From Acinetobacter cumulans (GTDB taxonomy: Bacteria > Pseudomonadota > Gammaproteobacteria > Pseudomonadales > Moraxellaceae): 64,000 nucleotides of DNA. The translations under genes and the position numbers were made by a program. The stretch is from positions 1,178,001-1,242,000 of the forward strand of contig NZ_CP035934.2 of assembly GCF_003024525.3 (NCBI RefSeq), written 5' to 3'. This document shows, in pieces, positions 10,462 to 19,488 of this stretch. A model generated the notes under the pieces. The model was given only the letters and a program-made list of their open reading frames with translations, ran no database searches and was not told the DNA's origin. Position 1 is the stretch's first letter, and every line of letters starts with the position of its first letter.

Positions 10462-10659
10462 ATGATAAAAGTTGTATTCATTGTAGCGAGTGTTTTTTTA
10501 CTACAAGGCTGTATTACTAAAATTGTGACTGTTCCTGTTAAAGTTGCGTATAAAACGACGAAAGGTGTAGTGAAAGGCACTGCAGCTGTAGTTGGAGCTA
10601 TCATTCCAGATGGTGAAGAAGATAGCAGTAAAGAACAAGATAAACAGAGCAAGGAATAA
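10462..10659 (+). CDS. Small lipoprotein (NF038104-like)
   Basis: A predicted lipoprotein of 65 residues with a signal peptide ending in the lipobox LLQG-C (Cys at about residue 17) and a short charged tail rich in Glu, Lys and Ser. The ATG at 10462 is preferred because AAGGA lies 7 nt upstream; the ATG at 10456 almost touches that Shine-Dalgarno. It resembles the NF038104 family common in Acinetobacter. Function unknown. It lies between era and recO. Confidence 0.78.
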   Translation: MIKVVFIVASVFLLQGCITKIVTVPVKVAYKTTKGVVKGTAAVVGAIIPDGEEDSSKEQDKQSKE

Positions 10660-10670
10660 TTGCCTGAATC

Positions 10671-11381
10671 ATGCGTAATGAAGTTTTGCATGGTTATCTC
10701 ATCCATCATAGAAAATACCGTGAACGTAGTCATATTGTGCATTTATTTACACAAGAACACGGCCGTGTCGATGGTATTCTTAGGCAAACGCCACCTCCTC
10801 AATATCAGCCAATCTCACTGCAAGCATCAGGTAAATCTGATCTAAAAAATTTTACAAAATTAGAAATTGTCAATCAGCCGATTTTCTTTTTTGGTGATGC
10901 CTTCTTTTCTGGCTTTTATTTAAATGAAATTTTGTTGCGACTATGCCCATTAGAAGTAGAAATGCCTCAAACATTTTTACAATATGCTGAAACCCTAAGT
11001 AGTTTGCAAACGATGGCTCAGCAGATCAATCCAAATGAATTTTTAAGGCAAATTTTAAGAAAATTTGAACATGAATTGATTGAAGAATTGGGTTATCCAT
11101 TAGACTTTTCTGTTGATGCATCACAGGCCGATATTAATCCCCTACAGTATTATCAGTTTCAACTGAATGCAGGCTTTATGCCGATTGTGCAAGCCAGTCG
11201 AGCGAGCTTAAGTGGACAGAAGATCTTGTCTATGTGTAATTATGAAAAGGGTATGGATTTTAATTCAGAACAGTTACAATTACTCTCTAAGCTCTATCGG
11301 CAAATGATTAGCTCTTTGTTGGGTGACAGACCTTTAAAAAGTCGCCAGCTTTGGATACAGAATTCTCAAACGAAAGCGTAA
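10671..11381 (+). CDS. recO: DNA repair protein RecO
   Basis: RecO anneals single strands and, with RecR, loads RecA at gaps. The 236-residue protein has the N-terminal OB-fold region (HGYLIHHRKYRE...VDGILR), a helical middle, and a C-terminal part typical of gammaproteobacterial RecO. The zinc-type cysteines of some RecO proteins are absent. The position between era and pdxJ agrees with the usual era-recO-pdxJ order. Confidence 0.93.
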   Translation: MRNEVLHGYLIHHRKYRERSHIVHLFTQEHGRVDGILRQTPPPQYQPISLQASGKSDLKNFTKLEIVNQPIFFFGDAFFSGFYLNEILLRLCPLEVEMPQTFLQYAETLSSLQTMAQQINPNEFLRQILRKFEHELIEELGYPLDFSVDASQADINPLQYYQFQLNAGFMPIVQASRASLSGQKILSMCNYEKGMDFNSEQLQLLSKLYRQMISSLLGDRPLKSRQLWIQNSQTKA

Positions 11382-11395
11382 TTTAGGAAAATATT

Positions 11396-12121
11396 ATGGC
11401 TGCATTACTTGGTGTAAATATTGACCATGTCGCGACTTTAAGACAAGCACGTGGCACCACTTACCCAGATCCTGTAAATGCGGCGCTGATTTGCGAACAA
11501 GCAGGTGCAGAAGGTATTACCTTGCATTTGCGTGAAGACCGTCGTCATATTCAAGATGATGATGTGCGTCGTATGCGTCCTGTATTAAAAACACACATGA
11601 ATTTGGAAATGGCAGTTACAGATGAAATGGTGGCCTTTGCAAAAGAGATCCAACCTCATCATGTTTGTTTTGTGCCTGAAAAACGCCAAGAAGTTACCAC
11701 AGAAGGTGGTTTAGATGTGGTGGGGCATTTTGAAGATGTTAAAAAAGCGACACAAGAATTAGCAGCAATCGGATGTGAAGTGTCATTATTTATTGATGCT
11801 GATTTTGCGCAAATTGATGCGGCTGTTGCATGTGGTGCGCCGACCATTGAATTGCACACGGGTGCTTATGCGGACGCCGAAACAGCAGAAGCACAGCAAC
11901 ATGAATTAGAGCGTATTGTGAAAGGTGCTGAATATGCAGCATCTCAGGGCTTAATTGTAAATGCTGGGCATGGTTTAAACCTTGACAATGTGACGCCAAT
12001 TGCGAAAATCCCACAGATTCACGAATTAAACATTGGTCACTCAATCATTGCAGATGCTGTATTTGTTGGTTTGGCACAAGCTGTGCAACAGATGAAAGCT
12101 GTGATTAAAGCCGCTCGTTAA
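11396..12121 (+). CDS. pdxJ: Pyridoxine 5'-phosphate synthase
   Basis: PdxJ condenses 3-amino-2-oxopropyl phosphate with deoxyxylulose 5-phosphate in vitamin B6 synthesis. The 241-residue TIM-barrel protein carries the N-terminal [28 protein letters not shown] with the active-site residues, and the C-terminal NAGHGLN and LNIGHSI loops. It follows recO by 14 bp. Confidence 0.97.
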   Translation: MAALLGVNIDHVATLRQARGTTYPDPVNAALICEQAGAEGITLHLREDRRHIQDDDVRRMRPVLKTHMNLEMAVTDEMVAFAKEIQPHHVCFVPEKRQEVTTEGGLDVVGHFEDVKKATQELAAIGCEVSLFIDADFAQIDAAVACGAPTIELHTGAYADAETAEAQQHELERIVKGAEYAASQGLIVNAGHGLNLDNVTPIAKIPQIHELNIGHSIIADAVFVGLAQAVQQMKAVIKAAR

Positions 12122-12137
12122 TTAAATAGTAAAGATA

Positions 12138-12791
12138 ATGTCGAATATTAATTATGATGAACTCATGAAGCCAGTCATTGGCTTCTTGGGCTGTGAAACG
12201 CCAACTGCATGGTTGGATATGGCAGTAGATAATTTGGATATCCTGATGCAGGATCATGCCAATTGTGAAAAGAAAGCTGCCAGCACGGCCATGAACTTGA
12301 TGTTCCGTTACAGTTTTTTCTCAGATTTACAGATTAAACTGGCGCAATTGGTGCGTGAAGAAATGCTTCATTATGAACAAGTGCTTGAGTTGATGGCAAA
12401 GCGCGGTCAAGAGTGGACGGCAATTAGTGCTGGTCGTTATGCGGGTGGTTTGCGAAAAGAAGTACGTACTTATGAGCCAGAAGCCTTAATTGATATTTTG
12501 GTGATTGGTGCTTTTGTAGAAGCACGCTCATGTGAGCGTTTTTATGCGCTTGCACCGCGTGTAGATGAAGAGTTAGGTCGTTACTACCGTTATTTACTTA
12601 AGTCTGAATCACGCCATTATGAGGACTATCTGTCGCTTGCAATGGATGTGGCTACGACGTCTAAACTGAAAAACCCGAAAGAAGATATTCAGGAGCGGAT
12701 TGATCATATTCGTGAAGTAGAAAAGAATCTGATTAGTTCACCTGATGAATTATTTCGTTTTCATAGTGGTGTGCCAGTTCAGGCTGCTTAA
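12138..12791 (+). CDS. miaE: tRNA-(ms2io6A37) hydroxylase
   Basis: MiaE is a di-iron monooxygenase that hydroxylates the isopentenyl group of ms2i6A at tRNA position 37. The 217-residue protein has the ferritin-like four-helix pattern with iron-binding EEMLHYEQV and, later, SESRHYEDYL, plus EARSCERFYAL. It follows pdxJ by 16 bp and is closed by a terminator, so it probably ends the lepA-to-miaE gene string. Confidence 0.94.
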   Translation: MSNINYDELMKPVIGFLGCETPTAWLDMAVDNLDILMQDHANCEKKAASTAMNLMFRYSFFSDLQIKLAQLVREEMLHYEQVLELMAKRGQEWTAISAGRYAGGLRKEVRTYEPEALIDILVIGAFVEARSCERFYALAPRVDEELGRYYRYLLKSESRHYEDYLSLAMDVATTSKLKNPKEDIQERIDHIREVEKNLISSPDELFRFHSGVPVQAA

Positions 12792-12794
12792 GTT

Positions 12795-12826
12795 AAAAAA
12801 ATCCTCCATAAATGGGGGATTTTTTA
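12795..12826 (+). terminator. Rho-independent terminator after miaE
   Basis: Hairpin of AAAAAATCCTCC and GGGGGATTTTTT arms with a short AT loop and a T run. Confidence 0.9.
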
Positions 12827-12840
12827 TACCAATAAATAAA

Positions 12841-12862
12841 TATAATTGATAATCATTTACAA
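12841..12862 (+). promoter_or_regulatory. Fur-box-like iron operator
   Basis: TATAATTGATAATCATTTAC contains the intact Fur core GATAATCATT (12848-12857). It starts about 60 bp before the DUF4198 gene start. This fits iron-repressed transcription by Fur, which is inferred, not shown. Confidence 0.65.
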
Positions 12863-12901
12863 TTGGGTTTTTGGTTTTTAAAATGTCGGCATTATTAATC
12901 G

Positions 12902-13750
12902 ATGATTCAAATTTTTATGCATTCTTTTTTAAAACCTTGGATGTTCTTGTCATTGGGCTTGTTGAGTACAGCAGGTTTTGCGCACTATCCTTATATTGCA
13001 CCTTTAAATTATCAGACTTTTAATAATTATAGCGCAGTGGTTTCAGGCTTTTATGACAATCCTTTTGTGTCTGAGATCGCGATTAAGAATTTCAAATTCC
13101 ACTATCACACGCCTTCCGGTGAAAAAATTGAAATTGCAGATGATGCTTGGGCAAAAACTCAAACATTAAGTAGTTTTAGTTTGGAAAATAAAAAAGAAGG
13201 TACTTACCGTATTCGTGGCGTAAAACAAGGTTCTGCATCTCGCTTTGCTTTGGTTGACGGGCAGTGGAAAGCGCTTATTCAAGCAAAACGTGATGAAGCT
13301 AAGCCGCTTAAAGCAAATGTGGTGTATTAATCTGATTTGAAAAAAAATAGCAAAGTTAAAACTGTAGAAACACAGGAAATTATAGAAACTTTTATTTCAC
13401 GTCGTACTATGTCAGATGTTTCTGTAAAGCATGTGCATGAAGGTTTTGATGTGCGTTTTATAAGTCATCCAAATACGTTGAAAGTAAATCAGCCAATTCA
13501 GTTGCAAGTTGTTGACTCTGCTCAAGGTGTGAAAGATGTAAAAGCATCGGTGTTGGCACAAAGTTATGCTTTTGAACGTACAGATCGTGTTTATCAAACC
13601 CTGCAATCTGATGATAAAGGTCACTTAAATTTTGTGATTAAAGATCAAGGCCAGTATCTTTTGACTGTAGATTATCAGCAACCGTTTACTGCAAAAGGGG
13701 ATCAGTTAAAACGTTATAAATACACATTGGCATTTAACGTTGTTGAATAA
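12902..13750 (+). pseudogene. DUF4198 periplasmic protein, broken by in-frame TAA
   Basis: Two reading frames, 12902-13330 (142 codons) and 13337-13750, are in the same phase and separated only by a TAA at 13328-13330. Read through, they give one protein of about 280 residues with a signal peptide ending GFA before HYPYIAPL and a beta-rich body resembling DUF4198 proteins, which are linked to metal or siderophore uptake loci. The second part has no good start (TTG, no clear Shine-Dalgarno). Loss of function by a nonsense change is the simplest reading. A Fur box precedes it and a terminator follows. Confidence 0.75.
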
Positions 13751-13762
13751 CATGATCATGAA

Positions 13763-13790
13763 AATGCTGACTTGAAGTCGGCATTTTTTT
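13763..13790 (+). terminator. Rho-independent terminator after DUF4198 gene
   Basis: An 11-bp stem (AATGCTGACTT with AAGTCGGCATT, including a T-G pair) is followed by seven T. Confidence 0.88.
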
Positions 13791-13903
13791 GAATCAATAG
13801 GGCATGTGATATCTAACTTGAGTTGAGAGAAGTTTTAGACTGTTGTTATAATTTTTGTCGTTGGTTTTATGGTTTAAAAGGGTTGTGGGTTTATATTGAA
13901 ACT

Positions 13904-13932
13904 TTGACAAAGATTAAAAATATGGTTATTTT
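13904..13932 (+). promoter_or_regulatory. Sigma-70 promoter of candidate small RNA
   Basis: A perfect -35 TTGACA (13904-13909) is followed after 17 bp by TATTTT (13927-13932). There is no reading frame downstream, only a structured stretch that ends in a terminator. Confidence 0.6.
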
Positions 13933-13938
13933 CTCTAT

Positions 13939-14031
13939 ATAGAGCAATATAAGTGGGACTTTACGCCCATGCGATTGCTTTATGTTGCAGTCAATGCAAC
14001 CAAAAAAACCGCATTTATGCGGTTTTTTTTG
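13939..14031 (+). ncRNA. Candidate intergenic small RNA, about 93 nt
   Basis: Downstream of a good promoter the sequence folds by eye into three elements. The first is a stem of GCAAT (13944-13948) with ATTGC (13974-13978) enclosing TGGG (13954-13957) with CCCA (13966-13969). The second is a hairpin GTTGCA-GTCAA-TGCAAC (13984-14000). The third is a terminator AAACCGCATTTATGCGGTTT with eight T (14002-14030). No reading frame fits. I do not recognise the RNA family; a cis-acting or trans-acting regulatory RNA is inferred. Confidence 0.6.
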
Positions 14032-14409
14032 TTTTTCTTAGCTATTTATCAATATTGGTATTTTGCTGACAAGTCGTAAATTTTATTTAATCAAAAAAAT
14101 GCTTGTTAAATACGATATTGCATAATCTTGCTAAAATGTTTTTTAAAAATTGGTGCTAAATTTAAGCAGTATTAGACTTTTCTCATAAATCATTTTTTAC
14201 TTTTTGAAAGAACTTTATTTTTAAGGCTGGGTGTTGGGTGGGTGTTAAATCTGTTGAGTTGAGATGTTGAGAAACACTCTGTTTGGTTTGTTGCTTGTTT
14301 AGCATTGTGTTGTAAGGATGTTGGATTTTTTGAGCTAGAGTGCAAGTTAATCGTGAGTAAAGATGATTAAAAGGAATGAAAAGAAAGAAAAGTAAAAATA
14401 ATAGTTAAT
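14032..14409. other. AT-rich intergenic stretch, nothing recognised
   Basis: No reading frame, RNA fold or repeat that I can support lies between the candidate small RNA and the tRNA-Asn terminator. The stretch is rich in TTG and GTT words. Confidence 0.5.
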
Positions 14410-14441
14410 AAAAAACCCGTTTCGCAATGAACGGGTTTTTT
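14410..14441 (-). terminator. Terminator downstream of tRNA-Asn
   Basis: Arms ACCCGTT and AACGGGT with A and T runs on both sides. On the minus strand it lies just past the tRNA 3' end. Confidence 0.8.
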
Positions 14442-14448
14442 AAGTATT

Positions 14449-14524
14449 TGGCTCTCCCACCTGGGCTCGAACCAGGGACCTGCGGATTAACAGTCCGTCG
14501 CTCTACCGACTGAGCTATGGGAGA
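14449..14524 (-). tRNA. tRNA-Asn (anticodon GTT)
   Basis: A 76-nt cloverleaf on the minus strand. The acceptor arms TCTCCCA and TGGGAGA pair perfectly, the discriminator is G and CCA is encoded (14449-14451). The anticodon loop reads ACTGTTAAT, giving GTT for Asn, and the T-arm carries GGTTCGAGCC. A promoter and terminator flank it. Confidence 0.97.
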
Positions 14525-14535
14525 ATCTGAGTGCG

Positions 14536-14563
14536 ATTATAAGGACATTTGAGGGAGGGTCAA
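14536..14563 (-). promoter_or_regulatory. Promoter of tRNA-Asn
   Basis: On the minus strand TTGACC, a 16-bp spacer and a perfect TATAAT end 11 bp before the tRNA 5' end. Confidence 0.75.
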
Positions 14564-14775
14564 GAAGAAATTGCGATCTTTCGTTGATATTTGATTTGGA
14601 TGTTGTTTATTTGCGCAAAAGAATTTAATTTTACTGAAATGTTAAATGTGGGCTTGCAAAAATAAAATTCAGTTGATAGTCTGAATTTAACAACAGAGCG
14701 TTTAGGCGAAAGCTTAGACAGTGTGGATTTAAATCCAACTTGCCAGCACTAAAATGGCTAAATAGGAGAAAGCGA

Positions 14776-15234
14776 ATGAATACGCTTAGCATTTCTCAAA
14801 TCTTCTCAAATTTCAAATTCTATCAAGACAACTACTTGTCGATTATTGCCGATCAAACTCAATATCAAACACCTGTAGAAGGTGCGTATGTTAACGTTTG
14901 GCCTTTGGGTCATCGTGACTTGCAGTTGGGTGATTTATTGCAATTATGGTTTAGTGAAAAGTGGTTAATTAATGCCTCTTGTCATTTGCGCTTTGAACAT
15001 AAGGATGACGGCCGTCGCATTCCCTTGCAGCGTGATCATGATCTGTTTTTATTTCAGTTGGCGGGTAGTGCACTCTCTGGTTCAAACCGATCAAAAGTCT
15101 GGTCTGTGTCTGAGCAGAAAGTGTTAAGTGTTGAGCTAGATAGCACACTCAAATATTATTGCTTTCAGAAAGGTAGCAATCGAATTGATTTGACGCAGCA
15201 TCAATTAATTCGTGCATTGCAGTCCGCCATTTAA
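14776..15234 (+). CDS. Hypothetical protein, 152 residues
   Basis: The ATG at 14776 is preceded by GGAGAAAG. An upstream in-frame ATG at 14740 lacks a ribosome site and would add only a basic stretch. The protein seems soluble and mixed alpha/beta, with no motif I can name. Codon use resembles the backbone. It is monocistronic and closed by a terminator that it shares with the convergent thioesterase gene. Confidence 0.72.
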   Translation: MNTLSISQIFSNFKFYQDNYLSIIADQTQYQTPVEGAYVNVWPLGHRDLQLGDLLQLWFSEKWLINASCHLRFEHKDDGRRIPLQRDHDLFLFQLAGSALSGSNRSKVWSVSEQKVLSVELDSTLKYYCFQKGSNRIDLTQHQLIRALQSAI

Positions 15235-15248
15235 AGTTAAAAATTAAA

Positions 15249-15281
15249 TGCTCGCATGACCATGCGAGCAGAAAACTTTTT
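15249..15281 (+). terminator. Terminator after the 152-residue gene
   Basis: Perfect 10-bp stem TGCTCGCATG / CATGCGAGCA with a 2-nt spacer, followed by AGAAAACTTTTT. Confidence 0.75.
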
Positions 15282-15714
15282 AAGGATGAATAATCATGCA
15301 TGTTGCAGTGGCATGTGCATATATCTTTCCTTTAGCATCAATAATTTTCCCTTCTGAAATAGCTAAGTTTTTACTGATATTAATTAAATCACCTATTGCT
15401 AGTAGCTCTTGGTTTTTAGGGATTGGGCGACACATTTTGACATTGAGATCAATCGTGCCATAGCCGACACCTGCACCTAATGCTGAGTGTACGACGCATC
15501 CTATGGCCGTATCTAATACCGTTGCGGCAAAGCCACCATGTACCCCACCAAGTGGGTTTAAATGGCGCTGATCAGCTTGTACAACAAACTCTACATGACC
15601 TTGTTCAATCTTTTGCGGTTGCATAGGAATGATTTCACTAATGCTTGCTGGAGGAATTTGGCCTCGCATCATTGCCTTTAAAATTTCAAGTCCAGTCATT
15701 TCTTTTATATTCAT
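15280..15714 (-). CDS. PaaI-family acyl-CoA thioesterase
   Basis: A hot-dog thioesterase of 144 residues. The family core NPLGGVHGGFAATVLDTAIG holds the catalytic-type region, and DLNVKMCRPIP forms the following strand. It probably releases CoA from aromatic or acyl-CoA thioesters. The ATG at 15714 (MNIKEMTG) follows CGAGAAA. An upstream ATG at 15816 would add a hydrophobic stretch foreign to the family and is rejected. The gene is alone. Confidence 0.87.
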   Translation of the reverse strand: MNIKEMTGLEILKAMMRGQIPPASISEIIPMQPQKIEQGHVEFVVQADQRHLNPLGGVHGGFAATVLDTAIGCVVHSALGAGVGYGTIDLNVKMCRPIPKNQELLAIGDLINISKNLAISEGKIIDAKGKIYAHATATCMIIHP

Positions 15715-15987
15715 TGCTATTTCTCGAGATAAATTAATTTTGTGGTCGGTTATAGGTTCTAAAAAGGAACTTGTTTGAATAACATAGCTGAATATATAAA
15801 AAGAATGCAAATTCAATATTTGAATGCAAAAGTCAATTTTAAGTTTTTAGGTTTTGTATTTGAGTTAATTTTTTTGGAAAAAAGGCCAAATGAGTTTACT
15901 GATCTAGTTTGAATCGTGAATTTCATTTAATTGGTTGTGTGGGAAGATGGAGTGCTTTGATTTATCTCATGACTTATGAGTAGGTAT

Positions 15988-16016
15988 AAAAAAACCCGCG
16001 AAATTCGCGGGTTTTT
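15988..16016 (-). terminator. Terminator after aspartate aminotransferase gene
   Basis: AAAACCCGCG / CGCGGGTTTTT stem with AAATT loop and flanking A and T runs, 22 bp past the stop. Confidence 0.88.
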
Positions 16017-16038
16017 CAAATTTGATATTTAAATCAAA

Positions 16039-17265
16039 TTATTTTTCAGCAGCAATTGAAGCAATCGCAGCATCTACGCCTTCGATTGAATCAGCAGCTT
16101 TCTTAATACGTGCAAGCGCATCTACAAGTACTTCGTCTGCAGTTGCATAAGAAATACGCATGTAACCACCTAGACCAAATGCATCGCCAGGAACTACTGC
16201 AACACCAGTTTCTTCCAACAACCATGCAGAGAATTCTGTGCAAGATTTTAAACCTTTTGCACGAATTAAAGGACGGATGTTTGCGTATGCATAGAATGCA
16301 CCGTCAGCAGGAAGGCAAGTGATACCATTGATGTCGTTCAAACCTTTCACAACTAAGTCGTGACGGCGTTTGAATGCTTCAATCATTGGCTCAAGAACGT
16401 CTTGAGGACCATTCAATGCAGCTTCTGCAGCAACTTGTGAAATTGAAGTTGGGTTTGAAGTTGATTGAGATTGGATTTTTTTCATCGCACCAATCAGTTT
16501 AGCAGGGCCCGCTGCGTAGCCGATACGCCAGCCAGTCATTGCATAAGCTTTGGATACACCGTTAAGAACGATAGTGCGGTCATAAAGGTCAGGCGCTACA
16601 GTTGCGATGTTGTAGAATTCGTCGTCCCAACGGATTGGTTCGTACATATCGTCAGAAGCGATATAAACTTCTGGGTATTTACGAAGAACTTCAGCCAAAG
16701 CTTCTAATTCAGCTTTAGTGTAGATCATACCTGTTGGGTTTGAAGGGCTGTTTAAAACAACTAAACGAGTTTTGTTAGTAATTGCTGCTTCTAATTGAGC
16801 AGGTGTGATTTTGAAGCGTTGTTCTTCACCACATTTTACAATTACAGGCACGCCTTCAGCGATGATGACCATGTCAGGGTAGCTTACCCAGAATGGTGCA
16901 GGGATGATCACTTCATCGCCCTTGTTTAACAAAGCAAGTGCTAAGTTGAAGAATGACTGTTTACCACCACAAGAAACCAAGATTTGGTTTGCTGCATAGT
17001 CAAGGTTATTATCACGTTTTAATTTTGCGATAATTGCTTTTTTAAGGCCTGGAGTACCGTCAACAGCTGTATATTTTGTAAAGCCGTTGTTAATTGCTGC
17101 AATTGCTGCATCTTTGATGTGTTGTGGTGTGTCGAAATCAGGTTCGCCAGCGCCCAAACCAATAACGTTTTTACCCGCAGCTTTCAATTCAGCTGCTTTG
17201 TTCGTTACAGCAAGAGTTGGGGACGGTTTGATGGCATTTACACGATCAGAGAGACGTACGTCCAC
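16039..17265 (-). CDS. aspC: Pyridoxal-phosphate aspartate/aromatic aminotransferase
   Basis: A class I aminotransferase of 408 residues that interconverts aspartate and oxaloacetate with glutamate. The PLP lysine lies in NGVSKAYAMTGWRIGY, and SPSNPTGMIY and VPGDAFG are typical of the Igamma subgroup (aatA-like). The protein is encoded alone, with its own terminator. Symbol aspC/aatA is assigned by family only; prephenate or kynurenine activity cannot be excluded. Confidence 0.9.
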   Translation of the reverse strand: MDVRLSDRVNAIKPSPTLAVTNKAAELKAAGKNVIGLGAGEPDFDTPQHIKDAAIAAINNGFTKYTAVDGTPGLKKAIIAKLKRDNNLDYAANQILVSCGGKQSFFNLALALLNKGDEVIIPAPFWVSYPDMVIIAEGVPVIVKCGEEQRFKITPAQLEAAITNKTRLVVLNSPSNPTGMIYTKAELEALAEVLRKYPEVYIASDDMYEPIRWDDEFYNIATVAPDLYDRTIVLNGVSKAYAMTGWRIGYAAGPAKLIGAMKKIQSQSTSNPTSISQVAAEAALNGPQDVLEPMIEAFKRRHDLVVKGLNDINGITCLPADGAFYAYANIRPLIRAKGLKSCTEFSAWLLEETGVAVVPGDAFGLGGYMRISYATADEVLVDALARIKKAADSIEGVDAAIASIAAEK

Positions 17266-17522
17266 GGCAGTATTCCTTCTTATAGGGATTAAAAATTAAA
17301 AAGCACATTATCTTAGCCTAAAATGGTGCATAAAGGGGAGTGTGAATTGGCTTAATCATAAAAAAGTCTACATAAATTTTGAAAAAGCATAAAAATGAAG
17401 TGGAGACTTCAACTTATTTTGAATTTTTAGCCATTAATATGAATATGGATAAAAGAGAACTACAGATTAAATCTAAATTTTTTGAGAAAAATAGAGTGAT
17501 ATACCATTTCACATGCGCAATA

Positions 17523-17550
17523 AAAAAGACCGCAACAGGGCGGCCTTTTT
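17523..17550 (-). terminator. Terminator after map
   Basis: On the minus strand an AAAAAGGCCGC / GCGGTCTTTTTT stem with a short loop lies 16 bp past the map stop. Confidence 0.82.
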
Positions 17551-17565
17551 ATGTTTATCTCACAC

Positions 17566-18393
17566 TTAGTTTTGGAAGCGTGATAAATCTTCTTCTGGAC
17601 GTGCAGTTAATACTTCAATACCCGTTTTAGTCACTAAAATCGTATGTTCGTATTGAGCAGATAAACTGTGGTCTTTAGTTACCACAGTCCATTTGTCACC
17701 AAGAAGTTTAGTTTTCCAGTCACCACCATTTACCATAGGTTCAATGGTAAAAGTCATGCCTTCTTCTAAAATCATGCCTGAATCTGCTTGGCCATAATGT
17801 AATACTTGTGGCTCATCATGGAACACTGTGCCGATACCGTGACCACAATATTCACGTACTACGCCAAAACGTTCAGATTCAACATATTTTTGAATCGCAT
17901 GGCCAATGTCACCAATGGTAGAACCAGGTTTAACAGTTTCCATACCACGGTACATTGCTTCTTGAGCTACTTTACATAAACGGTTGGCCAAAATAGATGT
18001 TTCACCACCGACGATATACATCATGTTGGTGTCACCATGATAACCATCTTTAATTACAGTCACATCAATATTGAGGATGTCGCCTTTTTTCAATGTTTTA
18101 GATTCAGATGGAATCCCGTGGCATACCACGTGGTTAACAGATGTGCAAATTACATGCTGAAACGCTGGGCGACCAGGCGCTGCACCGTAACCTAAACATG
18201 CTGGAATTGCATCTTGTTTGTTGACAATATAGTCATGACAAATCGTATCAAGTTCGAGGGTAGTCACACCTGGAACAATATGCGGTTTGATCATATCCAA
18301 AACTTCTGCAGCCAGCCGACCAGCCACACGCATTTTTTCAATTTCGTCTGGAGTTTTAATTAAACGGCGGGGAGCTTCGTAAGTACTGTTCAT
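17566..18393 (-). CDS. map: Methionine aminopeptidase, type I
   Basis: Map removes the initiator methionine from new proteins. The 275-residue enzyme has the five metal ligands in the expected order: Asp in NIDVTVIKDG, Asp in YHGDTNMM, His in GHGIGTVFHDEP, Glu in TIEPM, Glu in QYEHT. It is divergent from rpsB, the widespread map / rpsB-tsf arrangement. Confidence 0.97.
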   Translation of the reverse strand: MNSTYEAPRRLIKTPDEIEKMRVAGRLAAEVLDMIKPHIVPGVTTLELDTICHDYIVNKQDAIPACLGYGAAPGRPAFQHVICTSVNHVVCHGIPSESKTLKKGDILNIDVTVIKDGYHGDTNMMYIVGGETSILANRLCKVAQEAMYRGMETVKPGSTIGDIGHAIQKYVESERFGVVREYCGHGIGTVFHDEPQVLHYGQADSGMILEEGMTFTIEPMVNGGDWKTKLLGDKWTVVTKDHSLSAQYEHTILVTKTGIEVLTARPEEDLSRFQN

Positions 18394-18408
18394 GATCTCT
18401 AAAAACTT

Positions 18409-18438
18409 TTGGAAATTTGTATGTGACTATGGTATAAA
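18409..18438 (+). promoter_or_regulatory. Promoter of rpsB-tsf
   Basis: TTGGAA (18409-18414) and TATAAA (18433-18438) are separated by 18 bp in the map-rpsB divergent region. Confidence 0.6.
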
Positions 18439-18444
18439 TAGCCG

Positions 18445-18600
18445 CCCATTTTATCAAATGCTTTTTCGTGAATATCTTTCACGAGCTTTGTGCGATGGGG
18501 CATTAAAATCCGCACATATATCGACACATATCTCTGGGTGCCTTTTTAGGTGGAGAATGCGGGTATATGGAGGCCTAACCCAAACTTTAAGGTAAAGAAA
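18445..18600 (+). promoter_or_regulatory. rpsB leader, probable S2-responsive 5' UTR
   Basis: About 150 nt of untranslated leader separates the promoter from the rpsB ATG. Known gammaproteobacterial rpsB leaders bind ribosomal protein S2 to repress their own translation. The length and GC-rich hairpin-forming parts fit, but I have not matched the consensus base by base. Confidence 0.45.
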
Positions 18601-19347
18601 ATGGCAGATTACAACGTAAGCATGCGCGACCTTCTTCAAGCTGGCGCTCACTTCGGTCACCAAACACGTTTTTGGAATCCAAAAATGCGCGAATACATCT
18701 TCGGCGCGCGCAACAAAATTCACATCATCAACCTTGAGCACACTGTTCCTGCGTTAAATGATGCTTTGAACTTTGCTAACAACTTGGCTAGCAAAAAGAA
18801 CAAAGTTTTGTTCGTTGGTACAAAACGTGCAGCTTCTGCAATCATCCGTGAACAAGCTCAACGCGCAGGTCAACCATACGTTGATCACCGCTGGTTGGGT
18901 GGTATGTTGACTAACTGGAAAACTCTTCGCCAGTCAATCAACCGTCTAAAAGACCTTCAAACTCAATCTCAAGATGGCACTTTCGCTAAGCTTACTAAAC
19001 GTGAAGCTTTAGAACGTACTCGTGAGATGGAAAAACTTGAACGCGGTCTTGGCGGCGTTAAAAACATGGGTGGTTTACCTGACGCATTATTCGTAATCGA
19101 CGTTGATCACGAAGCTATTGCAATTAAAGAAGCTAAAAACCTTGGTATTCCTGTAATCGGTATCGTTGATACAAACTCTAACCCAGACAACGTAGACTAC
19201 GTTATTCCTGGTAACGACGATGCGATCCGTGCAGTTACTCTTTATGCTTCTGCTATGGCTGACGCGATTCTTGCTGGTAAAGAATATGCTCAATCACAAG
19301 CAAATGCACAAGCTAAAGGCGAAGAAGCTCCTGCTTCTGAGGCTTAA
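18601..19347 (+). CDS. rpsB: 30S ribosomal protein S2
   Basis: S2 (248 residues) begins [20 protein letters not shown], the family start, at an ATG preceded by AAGGTAAAG. An upstream in-frame ATG at 18550 is rejected. [12 protein letters not shown] and the Asp/Asn motif [12 protein letters not shown] are family marks. The C-terminal tail is Ala/Glu-rich. It is followed by tsf after 141 bp. Confidence 0.98.
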   Translation: MADYNVSMRDLLQAGAHFGHQTRFWNPKMREYIFGARNKIHIINLEHTVPALNDALNFANNLASKKNKVLFVGTKRAASAIIREQAQRAGQPYVDHRWLGGMLTNWKTLRQSINRLKDLQTQSQDGTFAKLTKREALERTREMEKLERGLGGVKNMGGLPDALFVIDVDHEAIAIKEAKNLGIPVIGIVDTNSNPDNVDYVIPGNDDAIRAVTLYASAMADAILAGKEYAQSQANAQAKGEEAPASEA

Positions 19348-19415
19348 TGCGTTTGACGTGAGCTTGTCATTTTTGCGACATGTGATGGTGGCAAAGTAAG
19401 CGTTATGTATGCAGG

Positions 19416-19443
19416 CGGCCCATGAGATACCTCTGGGCCGTTT
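19416..19443 (+). terminator. rpsB-tsf intergenic hairpin, possible attenuator
   Basis: CGGCCC and GGGCCG arms (19416-19421, 19435-19440) with an inner GAG/CTC pair are followed by only TTT. A partial terminator or processing hairpin between the two genes is likely, reducing tsf readthrough. Confidence 0.5.
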
Positions 19444-19488
19444 CTGTTCTAAAAAGAATTCATTTTCTACCGTATTTAGGAGAATAAC

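Noticed and set aside
17379..17630. 83-residue frame between map and aspartate aminotransferase
   Set aside because: It crosses the map terminator and the map 3' end on the other strand and has no protein-like pattern.
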